Source: an uncultured Paraglaciecola sp. (lineage in GTDB: Bacteria > Pseudomonadota > Gammaproteobacteria > Enterobacterales > Alteromonadaceae). From it: a DNA stretch of 54,026 nucleotides. The notes beneath the pieces are model-generated. The model had not been told where the DNA came from. It made no database searches and was given only the letters and a program-made list of their open reading frames with translations. The DNA is taken from assembly GCF_913020055.1 (NCBI RefSeq), contig NZ_CAJWCF010000016.1, positions 1 to 54,026 of the forward strand. The letters run 5' to 3'. This document shows positions 41,770-52,277 of the stretch, in pieces. Positions within the stretch are counted from its first letter, which is position 1; each line of letters opens with the position of its first letter. Made by a program: the position numbers and the translations under genes.

Positions 41770-43383
41770 AGAATAAAGACTATATGATTGTTTGCCTGCT
41801 TTTTTAGCATTGTACAGGGCTGAATCGGCGTGATTAATCAGTGCTTCTGGCGTTAATATAGCATTGGGCTGTGACGTAGCAATGCCAATGCTTATAGTCA
41901 CGTAATCCGCTACGTTGCTGTATTCATGTGGTAGTGCTTTGTTTTTTAGTTGTTCAATAATGTGTGTTGCAATGTCCTGTGCCCCTTTTGAATCAGTATT
42001 TGGCAGTACACAAACAAATTCTTCTCCTCCAAACCTGGCAACAAAGTCGCTTTCTCTTTGCAGTGAATCAGAAATAACCTTAGAGACATCCTTTAAACAT
42101 TGATCGCCTCTTAAGTGACCATAATTATCGTTATACAATTTGAAACAATCTATATCCATGAGTAATAAGGAGATACTAGATTTTTGCCTAACAGATAATT
42201 CAATATCATGTTTTAAGCGGATGTCTAAAGCTCTTCGGTTAGCTATGCTAGTTAGCCCGTCTAACATGGATAATTGTTCAAGTTTTTGTTTTTGTATCTC
42301 AATTGTTTGGGTGAATTCTTTGAAAGCTTCAGCTAAATCGGTTATTTCGTCGTTACCATCCAATATAGTTTGATATTCAGATCCTTGAGTTTTGTTGCGA
42401 ACTATTTGGTTGAAAATACGGATCCTTTTAAGTACTCGTTGTTGAAATAATATGACGATTATTAGCAGAAAAACGACACCACCAATCAAAATGAATCTTA
42501 TCAGGTGCGTTTGTTTTTTCATTTCTGTAACAGACAGGGCAACCTGACTAGTAATGTTTTTTTCAGTCTCGTTGGTAACAAACCCCAACTGCGCAACGTA
42601 ATCTTCAATTAAGTTATGTACAAAATTTTCTCGGCCAATGGCCCTACCTTCCAAGCGAAGCGATTTTATTTTTAACGCTTCCAGTCCATTCTCACTAAAC
42701 AGTAATGATTTAAACTGCTTAGTTAATTGATTTCTAACTGTCTGATTCTGTTCTTTGGAAGAAATGACGTCTAATTCATTAAGCTGCTCACTTAATTGAT
42801 TAAACAAAAACCTCACACGTTGCAGCTTTTTCTCATTTAATGCTCTGCCAACATTCACTGAAGCTTGCGAAAATCCAAGTACCCAAGAGGAAGAACTGGG
42901 GTTTTCAAAACTTACAGACTGAACGTTCAGTCTATACATTTTGGTCGTTAATAATTCGATATTATTGTTAGTTATCAGGCGGTCTTCTATCAAAGCAGAT
43001 AATTCATCTAGTTCTATAGCTATTGTGTTTAACTGGGTATCTAAAAATTCATTTTCGAAAATTTCATCGGCGGCCTTACGAATATTAACTAAGTTAGTTT
43101 GGAGTTGTTTTTCGGCTAAACGTTTTGACGCATTTGATGTCGCTTTTGATAGAAACTCAGTTGATTCTAAGAGTTTGGCTGATTGACTATAGAGCTGACT
43201 AATTCGTATTAGATTGGGTAAAGATTTATCAGATACATCTGTCAGTGTTGATTCAAAACTAAGCAAACGTGTAAAAGTAAAATAACTAAGTAAAATAAAG
43301 ACAAACAATATCCCTATTAAACCCGCACTAAATACCTTAACAAGTGAAACACGAGCCCCTTTTTTTGCAGTTGATACAGTCAT
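41749..43383 (-). CDS. transmembrane diguanylate cyclase (GGDEF)
   Basis: 544 aa. TM1 (about 17-36) and TM2 (about 297-318, FILIGGVVFLLIIVILF) flank a 250-residue, mostly helical periplasmic domain (LPNLIRISQLYSQSAKLLES). This is reminiscent of the TorS/four-helix sensor type that binds a periplasmic partner. A HAMP-like linker (QTILDGNDEITDLAEAF) leads to the GGDEF domain with LDGLTSIANRRALD, LLLMDIDCFKLYND and an active GGEEF (residues 452-456). An RESD I-site (443-446) lies five residues before it, so product inhibition is expected. It makes c-di-GMP at the inner membrane. It overlaps the UshA-like gene by 4 bp, so the two are coupled. Confidence 0.93.
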   Translation of the reverse strand: MTVSTAKKGARVSLVKVFSAGLIGILFVFILLSYFTFTRLLSFESTLTDVSDKSLPNLIRISQLYSQSAKLLESTEFLSKATSNASKRLAEKQLQTNLVNIRKAADEIFENEFLDTQLNTIAIELDELSALIEDRLITNNNIELLTTKMYRLNVQSVSFENPSSSSWVLGFSQASVNVGRALNEKKLQRVRFLFNQLSEQLNELDVISSKEQNQTVRNQLTKQFKSLLFSENGLEALKIKSLRLEGRAIGRENFVHNLIEDYVAQLGFVTNETEKNITSQVALSVTEMKKQTHLIRFILIGGVVFLLIIVILFQQRVLKRIRIFNQIVRNKTQGSEYQTILDGNDEITDLAEAFKEFTQTIEIQKQKLEQLSMLDGLTSIANRRALDIRLKHDIELSVRQKSSISLLLMDIDCFKLYNDNYGHLRGDQCLKDVSKVISDSLQRESDFVARFGGEEFVCVLPNTDSKGAQDIATHIIEQLKNKALPHEYSNVADYVTISIGIATSQPNAILTPEALINHADSALYNAKKAGKQSYSLYSSTIPLE

Positions 43384-44882
43384 TGAGTCACCTGCTTAAT
43401 TCTTGATTCAATTTTAGGAAAAATAGTTTTTTGCTGTTGTATCACACGGATCACAATATCAGACAATAATGGCGATATTTGAGTGAATTTATCATTGTGT
43501 AGTGCGTTCACAAATACTTCGTAACCATCCCCTCCATTAGCTAAATAATCAGACGTGGCGACGGTATAATCTTGTTGAGGCTTTAATTCTTTTCCATTGA
43601 CGAGTAACGTTTTTATTCGATTACCAGCAGGTTCTTCAAGGGAATAAGTAAAAAATATACCTGAAACATGCAAAAATTTGCCTTTCGCATTTTCGACTTC
43701 ACTGACACTATTTTCTAATGCTTGTTTTAATTGTGCTCCTGTCAAAGTCAAGACTGCCACATGTGCTCTAAAAGGTAACTCAGTGGCTATGTCTCTGCGG
43801 CTTATGATAGCTCCTTTTGTATAACTTTTATCACCACGGATTATTCCTCCATTGACTAAACCAACGTCTGTTTTAGCATAGTCTTTTAGTGCGTCAGCTA
43901 TAAAATTTCCAAAAGGCATCTCTTTCGTTCGAACTAGACTTCTGGTTGTATGTATTTCAGTACCAAAAAAACCAATTTTTTGATCCAGTAGTCTATTCAG
44001 CCTTTGATTATATTCGTCAACCAATAATGAAGTGGTTGGTATCGAGGGCAAATTTGAGTAATAAATTTTCGGTGTATCAATCGTCAGGTTTTTCACTTGG
44101 TTGTTAGTATTCCAATTCATTTTAAGTAACATGAATGGCTCTTTGTACGAAATTGAATAGACTTTGTTTTGTTGAAGCTGGTCGATGCTAATTTGGCCTG
44201 TTGGCCTTACTCTCAATGCAAAGTCTATTTGTTTTTCAGTTATGAGAGTTTGGTAATAATCCCTTTCTTTTGAGTAAACCAAGACCACTAATTCGGCGCC
44301 TTGTTTCTTAAGAGCGGCAATGTGATCCTGAATAACCTGTCGAGGTTCAAATACATTGACTCTTTTAAGCAGATACTCCTCCACTACCTCTTCGTCTAGA
44401 ATCGAAATAAAACCCACTTTTGTGTTATCTTTTTCGACTAATAAACTGGATAAAATGCCTTCTAGATTACCTCTAATCATTGGGTCATAAAGGTTACTGC
44501 TGACTATTGGAAAGGCCGCCTCATAAGAACGCAACGTGAGCTCATCTTCGAAATAGCTAAATTCTCGTTTGGTGAGGGTCATTAAATCAGGTTCTAAGGT
44601 ATTTAGAATATCAATGATGTGCGAACCTCGGTCTAAACTGGACAAAGGACTTGGCCCTAAACTACCCCCAGCAAATGTAAATATAGTCGGGGTGTCTTGT
44701 CTTCTCATTTCTTCTAGTAAGCCTGCTAGGCCTGCGTAAGTGCCATAGGTATGTACACCAATGTCTGGCATGTTACCGGCAAATACTAAGGTTAATTGTT
44801 TTTCAGTTGTTGAAGAAGCACTTAACAGCGTACTCAACAAAAGTGCATGCAGGACAATTAAAAGTCGAAAACTCTTGGCCAA
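43380..44882 (-). CDS. UshA-like 5'-nucleotidase homologue lacking metal ligands
   Basis: 500 aa with a signal peptide (MAKSFRLLIVLHALLLSTLL). The overall fold is that of periplasmic 5'-nucleotidases: an N-terminal metallophosphatase domain (30-270) and a C-terminal substrate-binding domain (about 320-480). The C domain is well kept (GNFIADALKDYAKTDVGLVN with GGIIRGD, and YTVATSDYLANGGDGYEVF). The N domain has lost its metal ligands: the D-x-H motif is AGNM (35-38), GGD is GGS (72-74), GNHEFD is TKREFS (104-109), the His of TH-x-G is Ser204, and GGH-x-H is RVRPTGQ (224-230). It is probably inactive, a binding protein for the coupled diguanylate cyclase (inference). Confidence 0.85.
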   Translation of the reverse strand: MAKSFRLLIVLHALLLSTLLSASSTTEKQLTLVFAGNMPDIGVHTYGTYAGLAGLLEEMRRQDTPTIFTFAGGSLGPSPLSSLDRGSHIIDILNTLEPDLMTLTKREFSYFEDELTLRSYEAAFPIVSSNLYDPMIRGNLEGILSSLLVEKDNTKVGFISILDEEVVEEYLLKRVNVFEPRQVIQDHIAALKKQGAELVVLVYSKERDYYQTLITEKQIDFALRVRPTGQISIDQLQQNKVYSISYKEPFMLLKMNWNTNNQVKNLTIDTPKIYYSNLPSIPTTSLLVDEYNQRLNRLLDQKIGFFGTEIHTTRSLVRTKEMPFGNFIADALKDYAKTDVGLVNGGIIRGDKSYTKGAIISRRDIATELPFRAHVAVLTLTGAQLKQALENSVSEVENAKGKFLHVSGIFFTYSLEEPAGNRIKTLLVNGKELKPQQDYTVATSDYLANGGDGYEVFVNALHNDKFTQISPLLSDIVIRVIQQQKTIFPKIESRIKQVTQ

Positions 44883-44932
44883 TTTTTCATTTCCTTTAAA
44901 AAATAAACGATTCTTTGCAACATTACTTCTTT

Positions 44933-44974
44933 AGCAAAGGAGGTGTTAGCATTCTTGATAACAGCTCCTTTGCT
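44933..44974 (-). repeat. long hairpin between valS and the UshA-like gene
   Basis: AGCAAAGGAG (44933-44942) pairs with CTCCTTTGCT (44965-44974), and TGTTA with TAACA inside. No T-run follows on either strand, so it is either a weak valS terminator or an RNA element before the UshA-like gene, which starts at 44882. Confidence 0.55.
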
Positions 44975-44986
44975 CAACCTTATATT

Positions 44987-47839
44987 TTATAAAGATTCAA
45001 TGCTAACGCTTTGCTCCTGCAGTTTGCTAATTTGCATAGTAAAATCAGCAAGCTTAGCTTTTTCCTTATCAATGACTGCTTCTGGTGCATTACTTACAAA
45101 CTTTTCATTTGCAAGTTTGCCTTGTGTACGCGCAAAGTCTTTTTCTAGTTTATCAAGTGCTTTAGCAATTCTGGCTAATTCAGCATCTTTATCAATTAAG
45201 CCAGCCATGGGGATCATAATTTCAAGTGAGCCTAATAACGATGTAGCACAAGCTGGTGCTTGCTCTCCTTCAGTTAATACTGTCACCGTTTCTAGCTTGG
45301 CAATTGAGTGTAAGAACATCGTATTTTCTTCAAGTCGTCTGATGTCTTCATTAGATGTATTACGCAGTAAGACCGATAAAGGTTTACTTGGTGCAATGTC
45401 CATTTCGCCACGGATAGTGCGAATGGATAATACAAAACCTTTCACCCACTCTAAATCTTCCATCGCCGCAAGATCAACCTTGTCACTTTCATATTCAGGG
45501 TAGGCCTGATTCATAATAGTGGCAGAATGACAGTTAGCCACAGAGGACACATCTTGCCAAATAGTTTCAGTGATAAACGGCATGATTGGATGCATTAGTC
45601 GAAGTAAAGACTCCAAGACTGTGACAAGAGTATGCCTTGTACCACGCTGTTGTTCTTCGTTTCCTTGCAACAATACTGGTTTGGTTAATTCAATATACCA
45701 ACCGCAAAACTGATCCCAGGTGAATTCGTATAATGTATGTGCGGCAATATCAAAACGGTAGGTATCCATAGCTCCGCGATAGGCTTTTACGGTGTTTTGG
45801 TATTGCCCCATGATCCACTTGTCGGCAAGTGAAAAGGTCATATTGGGATTTGATTTAAACCCGCAATCAAACTCTTGGGTATTCATCAATACAAAGTTAC
45901 TGGCATTCCATAATTTGTTACAGAAATTTCTGTAGCCTTCTAGACGTTTCATATCCCAATTGATATCACGTCCGGTAGAGGCAAGCGCCGCTAGAGTAAA
46001 ACGTAATGCATCTGTTCCGTGGGATTCAATACCGTCAGGGAATTGCTTCGCAGTTTGTTTCTTGATTTTTTCAGCCATTTTCGGCTGCATCATACTACCG
46101 GTACGTTTTTCAAGTAAATCTTCGAGAGAAATACCGTCGATCATATCCAATGGATCGATTACGTTACCTTTAGATTTAGACATTTTATTGCCATCATCGT
46201 CACGGATCAGCCCTGTTACATAGACTGTTTTAAAAGGCACTTGTGGTTTGCCATTTTCATCTTTAACAAAATGCATAGTCATCATTATCATTCTGGCTAC
46301 CCAGAAGAAAATAATGTCAAAACCAGTCACCAACACATCACTGGGATGGAAGGTTTTTAAGTCTTCAGTATTTTCAGGCCAACCTAAGGTAGAAAATGTC
46401 CAGAGCGCAGATGAGAACCAAGTATCCAATACATCCTCATCTTGTCTTAGAGCAATATCTTCGGCTAAGCCATGTTCTGCACGTACTTCTGCTTCATCGC
46501 GGCCCACATAAACATTTCCTTGTTCGTCATACCAAGCTGGTATTCTGTGGCCCCACCATAATTGACGTGATATACACCAGTCTTGAATATCATTCATCCA
46601 AGAGAAGTACATGTTCTCGTATTGTTTAGGCACAAATTCAATTTCGCCATTGGTGACTGCGTCGGCGGCTACTTTGGCTAACGGTGCTGCGCGCACATAC
46701 CATTGGTCAGTCAACATGGGTTCAATTACCACTCCGCCTCTGTCGCCGTAAGGTACAGTCAGATCGTGGTCTTTTATTTCCCCTAATAAGCCTATTTCAT
46801 CAAACTTAGCGACTATGGCTTTACGGGCGGCAAAACGGTCTAAATTTTGAAATTCTTCAGGTAAAACTGAACTCAGTGCATCACTTGCTTCACCGTTGGT
46901 ATCGAATATTTCAGCTTGTTGACGAATTTCACCAGAAAAAGTCAAAATATTGATCATCGGTAATTGATGACGTTTACCTACTTCATAATCGTTGAAATCA
47001 TGGGCTGGAGTGATTTTCACGCAACCCGTGCCTTTTTCCATATCCGCATGTTCGTCACCCACAATAGGAATACGACGATCGACTAAAGGTAAATCAATAA
47101 ATTTACCAATTAGGTCTTTGTATCTAGGATCTTCTGGGTTAACCGCTACGCCAGTATCACCTAACATGGTTTCGGGTCTAGTTGTGGCTACTACTAGGTA
47201 GTCCTTACCATCTGAAGTTTTTACCCCGTCAGCTAATGGATAACGGAAGTGCCACATATGGCCTTTTTTATCTTTGTTTTCGACTTCTAAATCAGATATT
47301 GCAGTGTGTAATTTGGGATCCCAATTAACCAGTCGTTTACCGCGATAGATTAAGTCTTCTGAATGTAGGCGGACAAATACTTCATTTACTGCATTGGAAA
47401 GCCCTTTGTCCATGGTGAAACGTTCACGATCCCAATCGACTGAGGCACCCAAGCGGCGCATTTGATTGGTAATAGTATTACCTGACTCGGCTTTCCAATC
47501 CCAAATTTTATCGATAAAGGCTTGGCGTCCTAACTCCTTGCGAGTAGGACCATTTTCTGCGGCTAATTTACGCTCTACGACCATTTGAGTTGCGATACCT
47601 GCATGGTCGGTGCCCACTTGCCACAAGGTATTATTCCCAGACATTCGTTTGTATCTGGTTAAAGTATCCATAATAGTTTGTTGAAACGCATGGCCCATAT
47701 GTAGGCTGCCTGTTACGTTTGGCGGTGGGATCATGATGCTGTAAGGCACGCCTTCACCAGAAGGTTTAAATTGTCCGCTGTCTTCCCATTTTTGGTATAT
47801 GTCGCGTTCTATATTTTGTGGATTAAATGTCTTATCCAT
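44987..47839 (-). CDS. valS: valyl-tRNA synthetase
   Basis: 950-aa class I synthetase (E. coli 951). The start ATG 47839 gives [20 protein letters not shown], aligned with the family; ATG 47854 is upstream but out of pattern. The HIGH motif lies in [18 protein letters not shown], the editing domain in [19 protein letters not shown], and KMSKS in [19 protein letters not shown]. The C-terminal coiled-coil (about 880-950) ends the protein. It overlaps holC by 8 bp, the usual pepA-holC-valS order of gammaproteobacteria, so translation is coupled. Confidence 0.97.
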   Translation of the reverse strand: MDKTFNPQNIERDIYQKWEDSGQFKPSGEGVPYSIMIPPPNVTGSLHMGHAFQQTIMDTLTRYKRMSGNNTLWQVGTDHAGIATQMVVERKLAAENGPTRKELGRQAFIDKIWDWKAESGNTITNQMRRLGASVDWDRERFTMDKGLSNAVNEVFVRLHSEDLIYRGKRLVNWDPKLHTAISDLEVENKDKKGHMWHFRYPLADGVKTSDGKDYLVVATTRPETMLGDTGVAVNPEDPRYKDLIGKFIDLPLVDRRIPIVGDEHADMEKGTGCVKITPAHDFNDYEVGKRHQLPMINILTFSGEIRQQAEIFDTNGEASDALSSVLPEEFQNLDRFAARKAIVAKFDEIGLLGEIKDHDLTVPYGDRGGVVIEPMLTDQWYVRAAPLAKVAADAVTNGEIEFVPKQYENMYFSWMNDIQDWCISRQLWWGHRIPAWYDEQGNVYVGRDEAEVRAEHGLAEDIALRQDEDVLDTWFSSALWTFSTLGWPENTEDLKTFHPSDVLVTGFDIIFFWVARMIMMTMHFVKDENGKPQVPFKTVYVTGLIRDDDGNKMSKSKGNVIDPLDMIDGISLEDLLEKRTGSMMQPKMAEKIKKQTAKQFPDGIESHGTDALRFTLAALASTGRDINWDMKRLEGYRNFCNKLWNASNFVLMNTQEFDCGFKSNPNMTFSLADKWIMGQYQNTVKAYRGAMDTYRFDIAAHTLYEFTWDQFCGWYIELTKPVLLQGNEEQQRGTRHTLVTVLESLLRLMHPIMPFITETIWQDVSSVANCHSATIMNQAYPEYESDKVDLAAMEDLEWVKGFVLSIRTIRGEMDIAPSKPLSVLLRNTSNEDIRRLEENTMFLHSIAKLETVTVLTEGEQAPACATSLLGSLEIMIPMAGLIDKDAELARIAKALDKLEKDFARTQGKLANEKFVSNAPEAVIDKEKAKLADFTMQISKLQEQSVSIESL

Positions 47840-48299
47840 TGTTTTGTGTCTCATTAATGCTTGAGGCGGGCAGGGTATCTAGGTGATTGCCTGCCGCTCT
47901 ATATTGTTTATATCGTTCTCTGGCCTGTGGTTTGAGTTGCTCTTTTGCAGGCACAAAATCAATGACTTGTCTAAATCGTTGATGGAAATCAGGGATGTTT
48001 TCGGTCAAATTAATCAATATTGGACGATTAAATTGTTTGGGTGTTTGCCAACATATTTCAACTGGAGCACCGCCAGCTGGGCCTTCTCCAGTCAAGTTGT
48101 GCGGGACAAACGCATCGTTTGGCAACTGCCATAACAACTCATCAAATTGCTCCGCTTGTTTTTGATCTTGGCAATACACTAAACATTTTTGTTTTTGTCG
48201 ATAACTGCGGGTCGCCAACAAACAAGCCAGCGCAAAGTGCGCTGGCTGTTGGTGTGTGTCGTCTGTTTCATCAAGCAGATAAAACGTTACATTTGACAT
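47832..48299 (-). CDS. holC: DNA polymerase III chi subunit
   Basis: 155-aa chi subunit of the clamp loader, which links it to [23 protein letters not shown] is followed by [20 protein letters not shown] and the conserved [19 protein letters not shown], with [16 protein letters not shown] near the middle. The length is near E. coli (147 aa). It lies between pepA (27-bp gap) and valS (8-bp overlap), the conserved order. Confidence 0.95.
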   Translation of the reverse strand: MSNVTFYLLDETDDTHQQPAHFALACLLATRSYRQKQKCLVYCQDQKQAEQFDELLWQLPNDAFVPHNLTGEGPAGGAPVEICWQTPKQFNRPILINLTENIPDFHQRFRQVIDFVPAKEQLKPQARERYKQYRAAGNHLDTLPASSINETQNNG

Positions 48300-48326
48300 A
48301 TACGAAGTGGTTCCTAATAGGCCAGA

Positions 48327-49832
48327 TTAATCTTCTGTTTCAATACCTGCTCGGTTCATTAAGAACTGAGATAACATAGGTACAGGTCGACCGGTTGACC
48401 CTTTGTTTTTACCGCCAACCCAAGCTGTACCCGCAATATCCATGTGGGCCCAGTTATATTTTCGAGTAAAACGAGATAAGAAGCAGGCCGCAGTAATAGT
48501 GCCAGCAGGACGACCACCGAGGTTACTCATATCGGCAAAAGGACTTTCGATTTGGTCTTGGTATTCATCCCATAAAGGTAAACGCCAAGCTTTATCACCA
48601 CTTTGTTCAGAAGCATTGATCAACTCATGAGCAAGAGGATTATGGTTACTCAACACGGCAGAGGCATGTTTACCTAAAGCCACTACACAAGCACCGGTCA
48701 ATGTAGCAACATCCACAACCAATTCTGGATCAAAACGTTCTACATAAGTTAATGCGTCACATAATACTAAACGGCCTTCGGCATCGGTATTAAGCACTTC
48801 AACTGTTTGACCAGACATGGTTGTTAAAATATCACCAGGGCGATATGCGTTGGCATCGGGCATGTTTTCACACCCAGCGAGAATACCGACAATATTAATC
48901 GGTAGGTTTAGTGCACTGATAGTATGCATTGCACCTAATACGCCAGCTGCACCACCCATGTCATATTTCATTTCATCCATGGCTTCACCAGGTTTAATAG
49001 AAATACCACCGGAATCGAATGTGAGCCCTTTACCGACTAATACGATAGGAGCTTGTCCAGATGGACCACCTTTGTGTTCCATGATGGTCATGATTGACTC
49101 ATTTACCGAACCACGGCCCACGGCTAAGTAGGAGTGCATGCCTAACTCATCCATTTGTTTCTCATTCACTGAGCTCACGTGCAGATTGTCGTAAACTGCA
49201 GCAAAACCCTCAGCTTGCTCAAGAAGATATTTAGGGTTACAGATGTTGGGTGGCATATTCGCCACATCTTTTGCCGTTTTAACACCCTGGGCAACGGCTA
49301 ATCCATGCTCAAGTGCACGTTCACCAATTGGTAACTCGCGGCGTGTAGGCACATTAAAAACGATTTTTCGCAATGGTCGGCGTAGTTCGCCTTTTTTAGT
49401 TTTAAGTTGTAAAAACGTATAAAGAGAGTCTTGCGTGGCTTCTACTGCCTGACGCACTTTCCAATAAGTGTCGCGACCCTTAACGTGTAATTCGGTTAAG
49501 AAACTCACAGCTTCCATTGACCCTGTTTCATTCAGGGTCTTTATGGTTTTAGAGATAATTTGTTTGTATTGGCGTTCGTCTAATTCGCGTTCTTTGCCAC
49601 ATCCAACTAATAATACTCGCTCACTTAATATATTAGGCACGTGATGAAGTAGTAACATTTGACCAGCTTGGCCTTCTAAATCGCCTCTTCTCAGTAGGTT
49701 GCTAATATAACCTTCACTGATAATATCCAGCTGTTCGGCGACAGATGTTAGGCGTCTAGGCTCAAATACACCTACAACAATACAGGCGCTACGTTGCTTT
49801 TCTGGACTGCCACTTTTTACGCTAAATTCCAC
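48327..49832 (-). CDS. pepA: leucyl aminopeptidase (PepA/M17)
   Basis: 501-aa M17 zinc/manganese aminopeptidase (E. coli 503), which also binds DNA in carAB control and Xer recombination. Metal and catalytic motifs are [19 protein letters not shown] (Lys/Asp ligands), YDMGGAAGV and the signature [14 protein letters not shown] (Asp, Glu, Arg), in the right order. The N-terminal domain of about 180 residues is also present. It is divergent from lptF, as is standard. The start at ATG 49832 fits the family length. Confidence 0.97.
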   Translation of the reverse strand: MEFSVKSGSPEKQRSACIVVGVFEPRRLTSVAEQLDIISEGYISNLLRRGDLEGQAGQMLLLHHVPNILSERVLLVGCGKERELDERQYKQIISKTIKTLNETGSMEAVSFLTELHVKGRDTYWKVRQAVEATQDSLYTFLQLKTKKGELRRPLRKIVFNVPTRRELPIGERALEHGLAVAQGVKTAKDVANMPPNICNPKYLLEQAEGFAAVYDNLHVSSVNEKQMDELGMHSYLAVGRGSVNESIMTIMEHKGGPSGQAPIVLVGKGLTFDSGGISIKPGEAMDEMKYDMGGAAGVLGAMHTISALNLPINIVGILAGCENMPDANAYRPGDILTTMSGQTVEVLNTDAEGRLVLCDALTYVERFDPELVVDVATLTGACVVALGKHASAVLSNHNPLAHELINASEQSGDKAWRLPLWDEYQDQIESPFADMSNLGGRPAGTITAACFLSRFTRKYNWAHMDIAGTAWVGGKNKGSTGRPVPMLSQFLMNRAGIETED

Positions 49833-50080
49833 TTTGAATCCTCGTCATATGATGAGTAATACTGCAGCCATTCGCCCTTTTAATTAATAATCGAAAGGTG
49901 ATATTGGGTTATGCAGCTATATTATTGTAAGATTAACTTTAGCCGGACATAATCTGTAAATAGGATCTTGGCTAAGTGCTTTAAAAACGCACACTTTATA
50001 AATTAAACTTGTGAAAACGTTAAGTTTACTTAAAATTTCCCATAGTGCCACTAAAAATACTACTTTCCCTTGGATGTGTT

Positions 50081-51190
50081 GTGCTGATTTTTCGCTATTT
50101 AATGAAAGAAACATTGAAGTCTCAAGTGGCAATTTTTTTGCTGTTGATGGCTATTTTTGTTACACAAAAATTTGTTAGAGTCCTAGCTGATGCCTCAGAA
50201 GGTGAAATCCCTGCTGGCTTGGTACTAGGATTTTTGGCTTTACATATGCCCGTTTTAGCGTCGCTTGTTTTGCCACTTAGTCTCTTTTTGGGGATAATGT
50301 TGGCACATGGCCGTTTGTACGTAGATAGCGAAATGAGCGTGATGCGAGCATGTGGTATTAGCGAATGGTATATCACCCGAGTGATGTTGATTTTAGCACT
50401 GTTTATGTCTTTGTTAACGGCTGGCTTAACTATGTGGTTAACACCTCTATCTATTGAAAGTACTTATCAACTAGAGGAAAAAGTCGGTGCTCAAAGTAGC
50501 TTAACAAGTTTGATCCCAGGACGTTTCCAGCAAACGGTCAATCAGCAAGCGGTCATATTTGTACATGATATCGATAATGGCCCAACACCCTTAAGAAAAG
50601 TCTTTCTCGCACAAAGAGACAGTGACTCAGATTCTGAAAACGTGCGTATTGTCTACGCCAACAGTGGTGGGATTGAAGAGCAAGCCAATGGCGCACAGAA
50701 ACTGATACTTAACCAAGGCAAACAATATGAGGGAAAATTGGGGCGGCAAGATTATCGAGTGGTTGAGTTTGAAGAATATCAAATCCAAATTGCAGAACAA
50801 CATGCAGAAAGAAAGCGACGAAAACTAAGTGCTTATCCAACCAAAGATTTAATAGCAGATCCGTCTATCGACGCCCTAGCTGAGTTACATTGGCGTATTG
50901 CTATTCCTTTATCTTTGCCTTTTTTGGTACTGATTGCTGTGCCCCTTAGTGCGGCTGATCCAAGGCAGGGTCGTTTTGGAAAAATGTTTCCTGCTCTGAT
51001 GTTATATCTTGGCTACTTTATGCTGCTCATGGCAGGGCGGAAGGCTTTAGAAGATGGCAATATTCCGTCTCAACTAGGGTTGTGGTGGGTGCATGCGGTG
51101 CTGCTATCTATTGGAGCGGCCTTGTTGCTTAAAGGTAGGCCCTTGGGCGTAAAACTTCGCGCTCGAATAAAAGGGGACGCCCGTGTTTAA
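50081..51190 (+). CDS. lptF: LPS export ABC transporter permease LptF
   Basis: 369 aa with GTG start at 50081, giving MLIFRYLMKETLKSQVAIFL as in other LptF proteins; ATG 50045 would add 12 atypical residues. Three N-terminal helices are followed by a periplasmic jellyroll (about 130-265) and three C-terminal helices (LPFLVLIAVPLSAADPRQGR, MLYLGYFMLLMAGRKALEDG). With LptG and LptB it lifts lipopolysaccharide out of the inner membrane toward LptC/A/D. It overlaps lptG by 8 bp. It is divergent from pepA. Confidence 0.95.
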   Translation: MLIFRYLMKETLKSQVAIFLLLMAIFVTQKFVRVLADASEGEIPAGLVLGFLALHMPVLASLVLPLSLFLGIMLAHGRLYVDSEMSVMRACGISEWYITRVMLILALFMSLLTAGLTMWLTPLSIESTYQLEEKVGAQSSLTSLIPGRFQQTVNQQAVIFVHDIDNGPTPLRKVFLAQRDSDSDSENVRIVYANSGGIEEQANGAQKLILNQGKQYEGKLGRQDYRVVEFEEYQIQIAEQHAERKRRKLSAYPTKDLIADPSIDALAELHWRIAIPLSLPFLVLIAVPLSAADPRQGRFGKMFPALMLYLGYFMLLMAGRKALEDGNIPSQLGLWWVHAVLLSIGAALLLKGRPLGVKLRARIKGDARV

Positions 51191-52250
51191 AATATTAGAT
51201 GTCTACATAGCGAAGACGTTGCTAGCAACAACCGCTTTGAGTTTGAGCGTGTTGGTGGGACTTAGTGCCCTAATTAAATTTATTGAACAAATGAAGCAAG
51301 TGGGGCGTGGTAGTTATGATATGGCTGTTGCCGCTATTTATGTCTTGCTTAGTTTACCCAGAGAGCTGGAGCAATTTTTCCCCATGGCCACACTTATTGG
51401 TGGATTGATAGGCATGGGGGTTTTGGCTAGCAACAGTGAATTAGTTGTGATGCAAGCTGCGGGTCAAAGTCGTTGGAATATTATCACTTCAGCTATGAAA
51501 TCAGCATTGTTGATGGTGTTGTTTGTCATGTCGATAGGTGAATGGGTTGCACCCATTACAGAAACAAAAGCCAAAGAAATCCGTACTCAGGCGATTTCAG
51601 GCGGGAGTCTATTTGCGTCTGATAAAATAACTTGGGCAAAAGATGGTGACAACTTCGTTAGTATTGGTGAAGTGGTCGATACCTATACTTTGCGCAGAGT
51701 GAATGTATATGAGTTTGATGAAAATTTGGTGCTCAGGCAAATTACCACTGCATTACAAGCTAACTACAGTGAAAATGGTTGGCAATTAGAACAAGTTAAG
51801 TACACCTTTATTGGCGACGACAGGATCCGTTACGAGCAACTAGAAAACGGTGTGTGGAGATCTACTCTGACGCCAGACAAACTAGGCGTAGTGACGGTGA
51901 AGCCTGAAGCTCTGTCGATTAGAGGGTTAGTTGAATATGTCAATTACCGTAATAGTAATAGTCTGGATCCCAGTCGTTACGAGTTAGCCTTTTGGCGAAA
52001 AGTACTTCAACCTTTGTCTGTGGGAGTCATGTTGTTGATGGCATTGTCTTTTATTTTTGGCCCTTTACGCAGTGTGACTATGGGCGCACGGGTGATATTA
52101 GGGGTGTTGACAGGTTTTGGCTTTTTTGTGAGCAACGAAGTGTTCGGTGCTATAAGTTTGGTTTATCAACTTCCACCATTTTTTGGGGCAGTCTTACCAA
52201 GTTTAGTGTTTGCCTCTTTTTCGGTGTATTTTCTTCAAAGGAAAGGTTAA
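51183..52250 (+). CDS. lptG: LPS export ABC transporter permease LptG
   Basis: 355 aa (E. coli 360), with GTG start. FKILDVYIAKTLLATTALSL and LIKFIEQMKQVGRGSYDMAV begin the first helix and coupling region, and REDELEQFFPMATLIGGLIG-like REL-EQFFPMATLIGGL follows. A periplasmic jellyroll (about 140-260) and C-terminal helices with VMLLMALSFIFGPLRSVTMG complete the fold. It is the partner permease of LptF in the LptB2FG complex. A hairpin (52233-52266) overlaps its stop. Confidence 0.95.
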   Translation: MFKILDVYIAKTLLATTALSLSVLVGLSALIKFIEQMKQVGRGSYDMAVAAIYVLLSLPRELEQFFPMATLIGGLIGMGVLASNSELVVMQAAGQSRWNIITSAMKSALLMVLFVMSIGEWVAPITETKAKEIRTQAISGGSLFASDKITWAKDGDNFVSIGEVVDTYTLRRVNVYEFDENLVLRQITTALQANYSENGWQLEQVKYTFIGDDRIRYEQLENGVWRSTLTPDKLGVVTVKPEALSIRGLVEYVNYRNSNSLDPSRYELAFWRKVLQPLSVGVMLLMALSFIFGPLRSVTMGARVILGVLTGFGFFVSNEVFGAISLVYQLPPFFGAVLPSLVFASFSVYFLQRKG

Positions 52251-52266
52251 CACCATTCCTTTGAAG
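52233..52266. terminator. hairpin between convergent lptG and RDD gene
   Basis: CTTCAAAGGAA (52233-52243) and TTCCTTTGAAG (52256-52266): an 11-bp perfect stem whose loop contains the lptG stop. The following sequence is only moderately T-rich, so terminator strength is uncertain. Confidence 0.6.
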
Positions 52267-52277
52267 TACTGGTTTAC

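Noticed and set aside
44943-45503. 186-codon open frame on the plus strand opposite valS
   Set aside because: It is fully antisense to the conserved C-terminal part of valS, is Ser/Leu-rich as expected of a shadow frame, and has no ribosome site.
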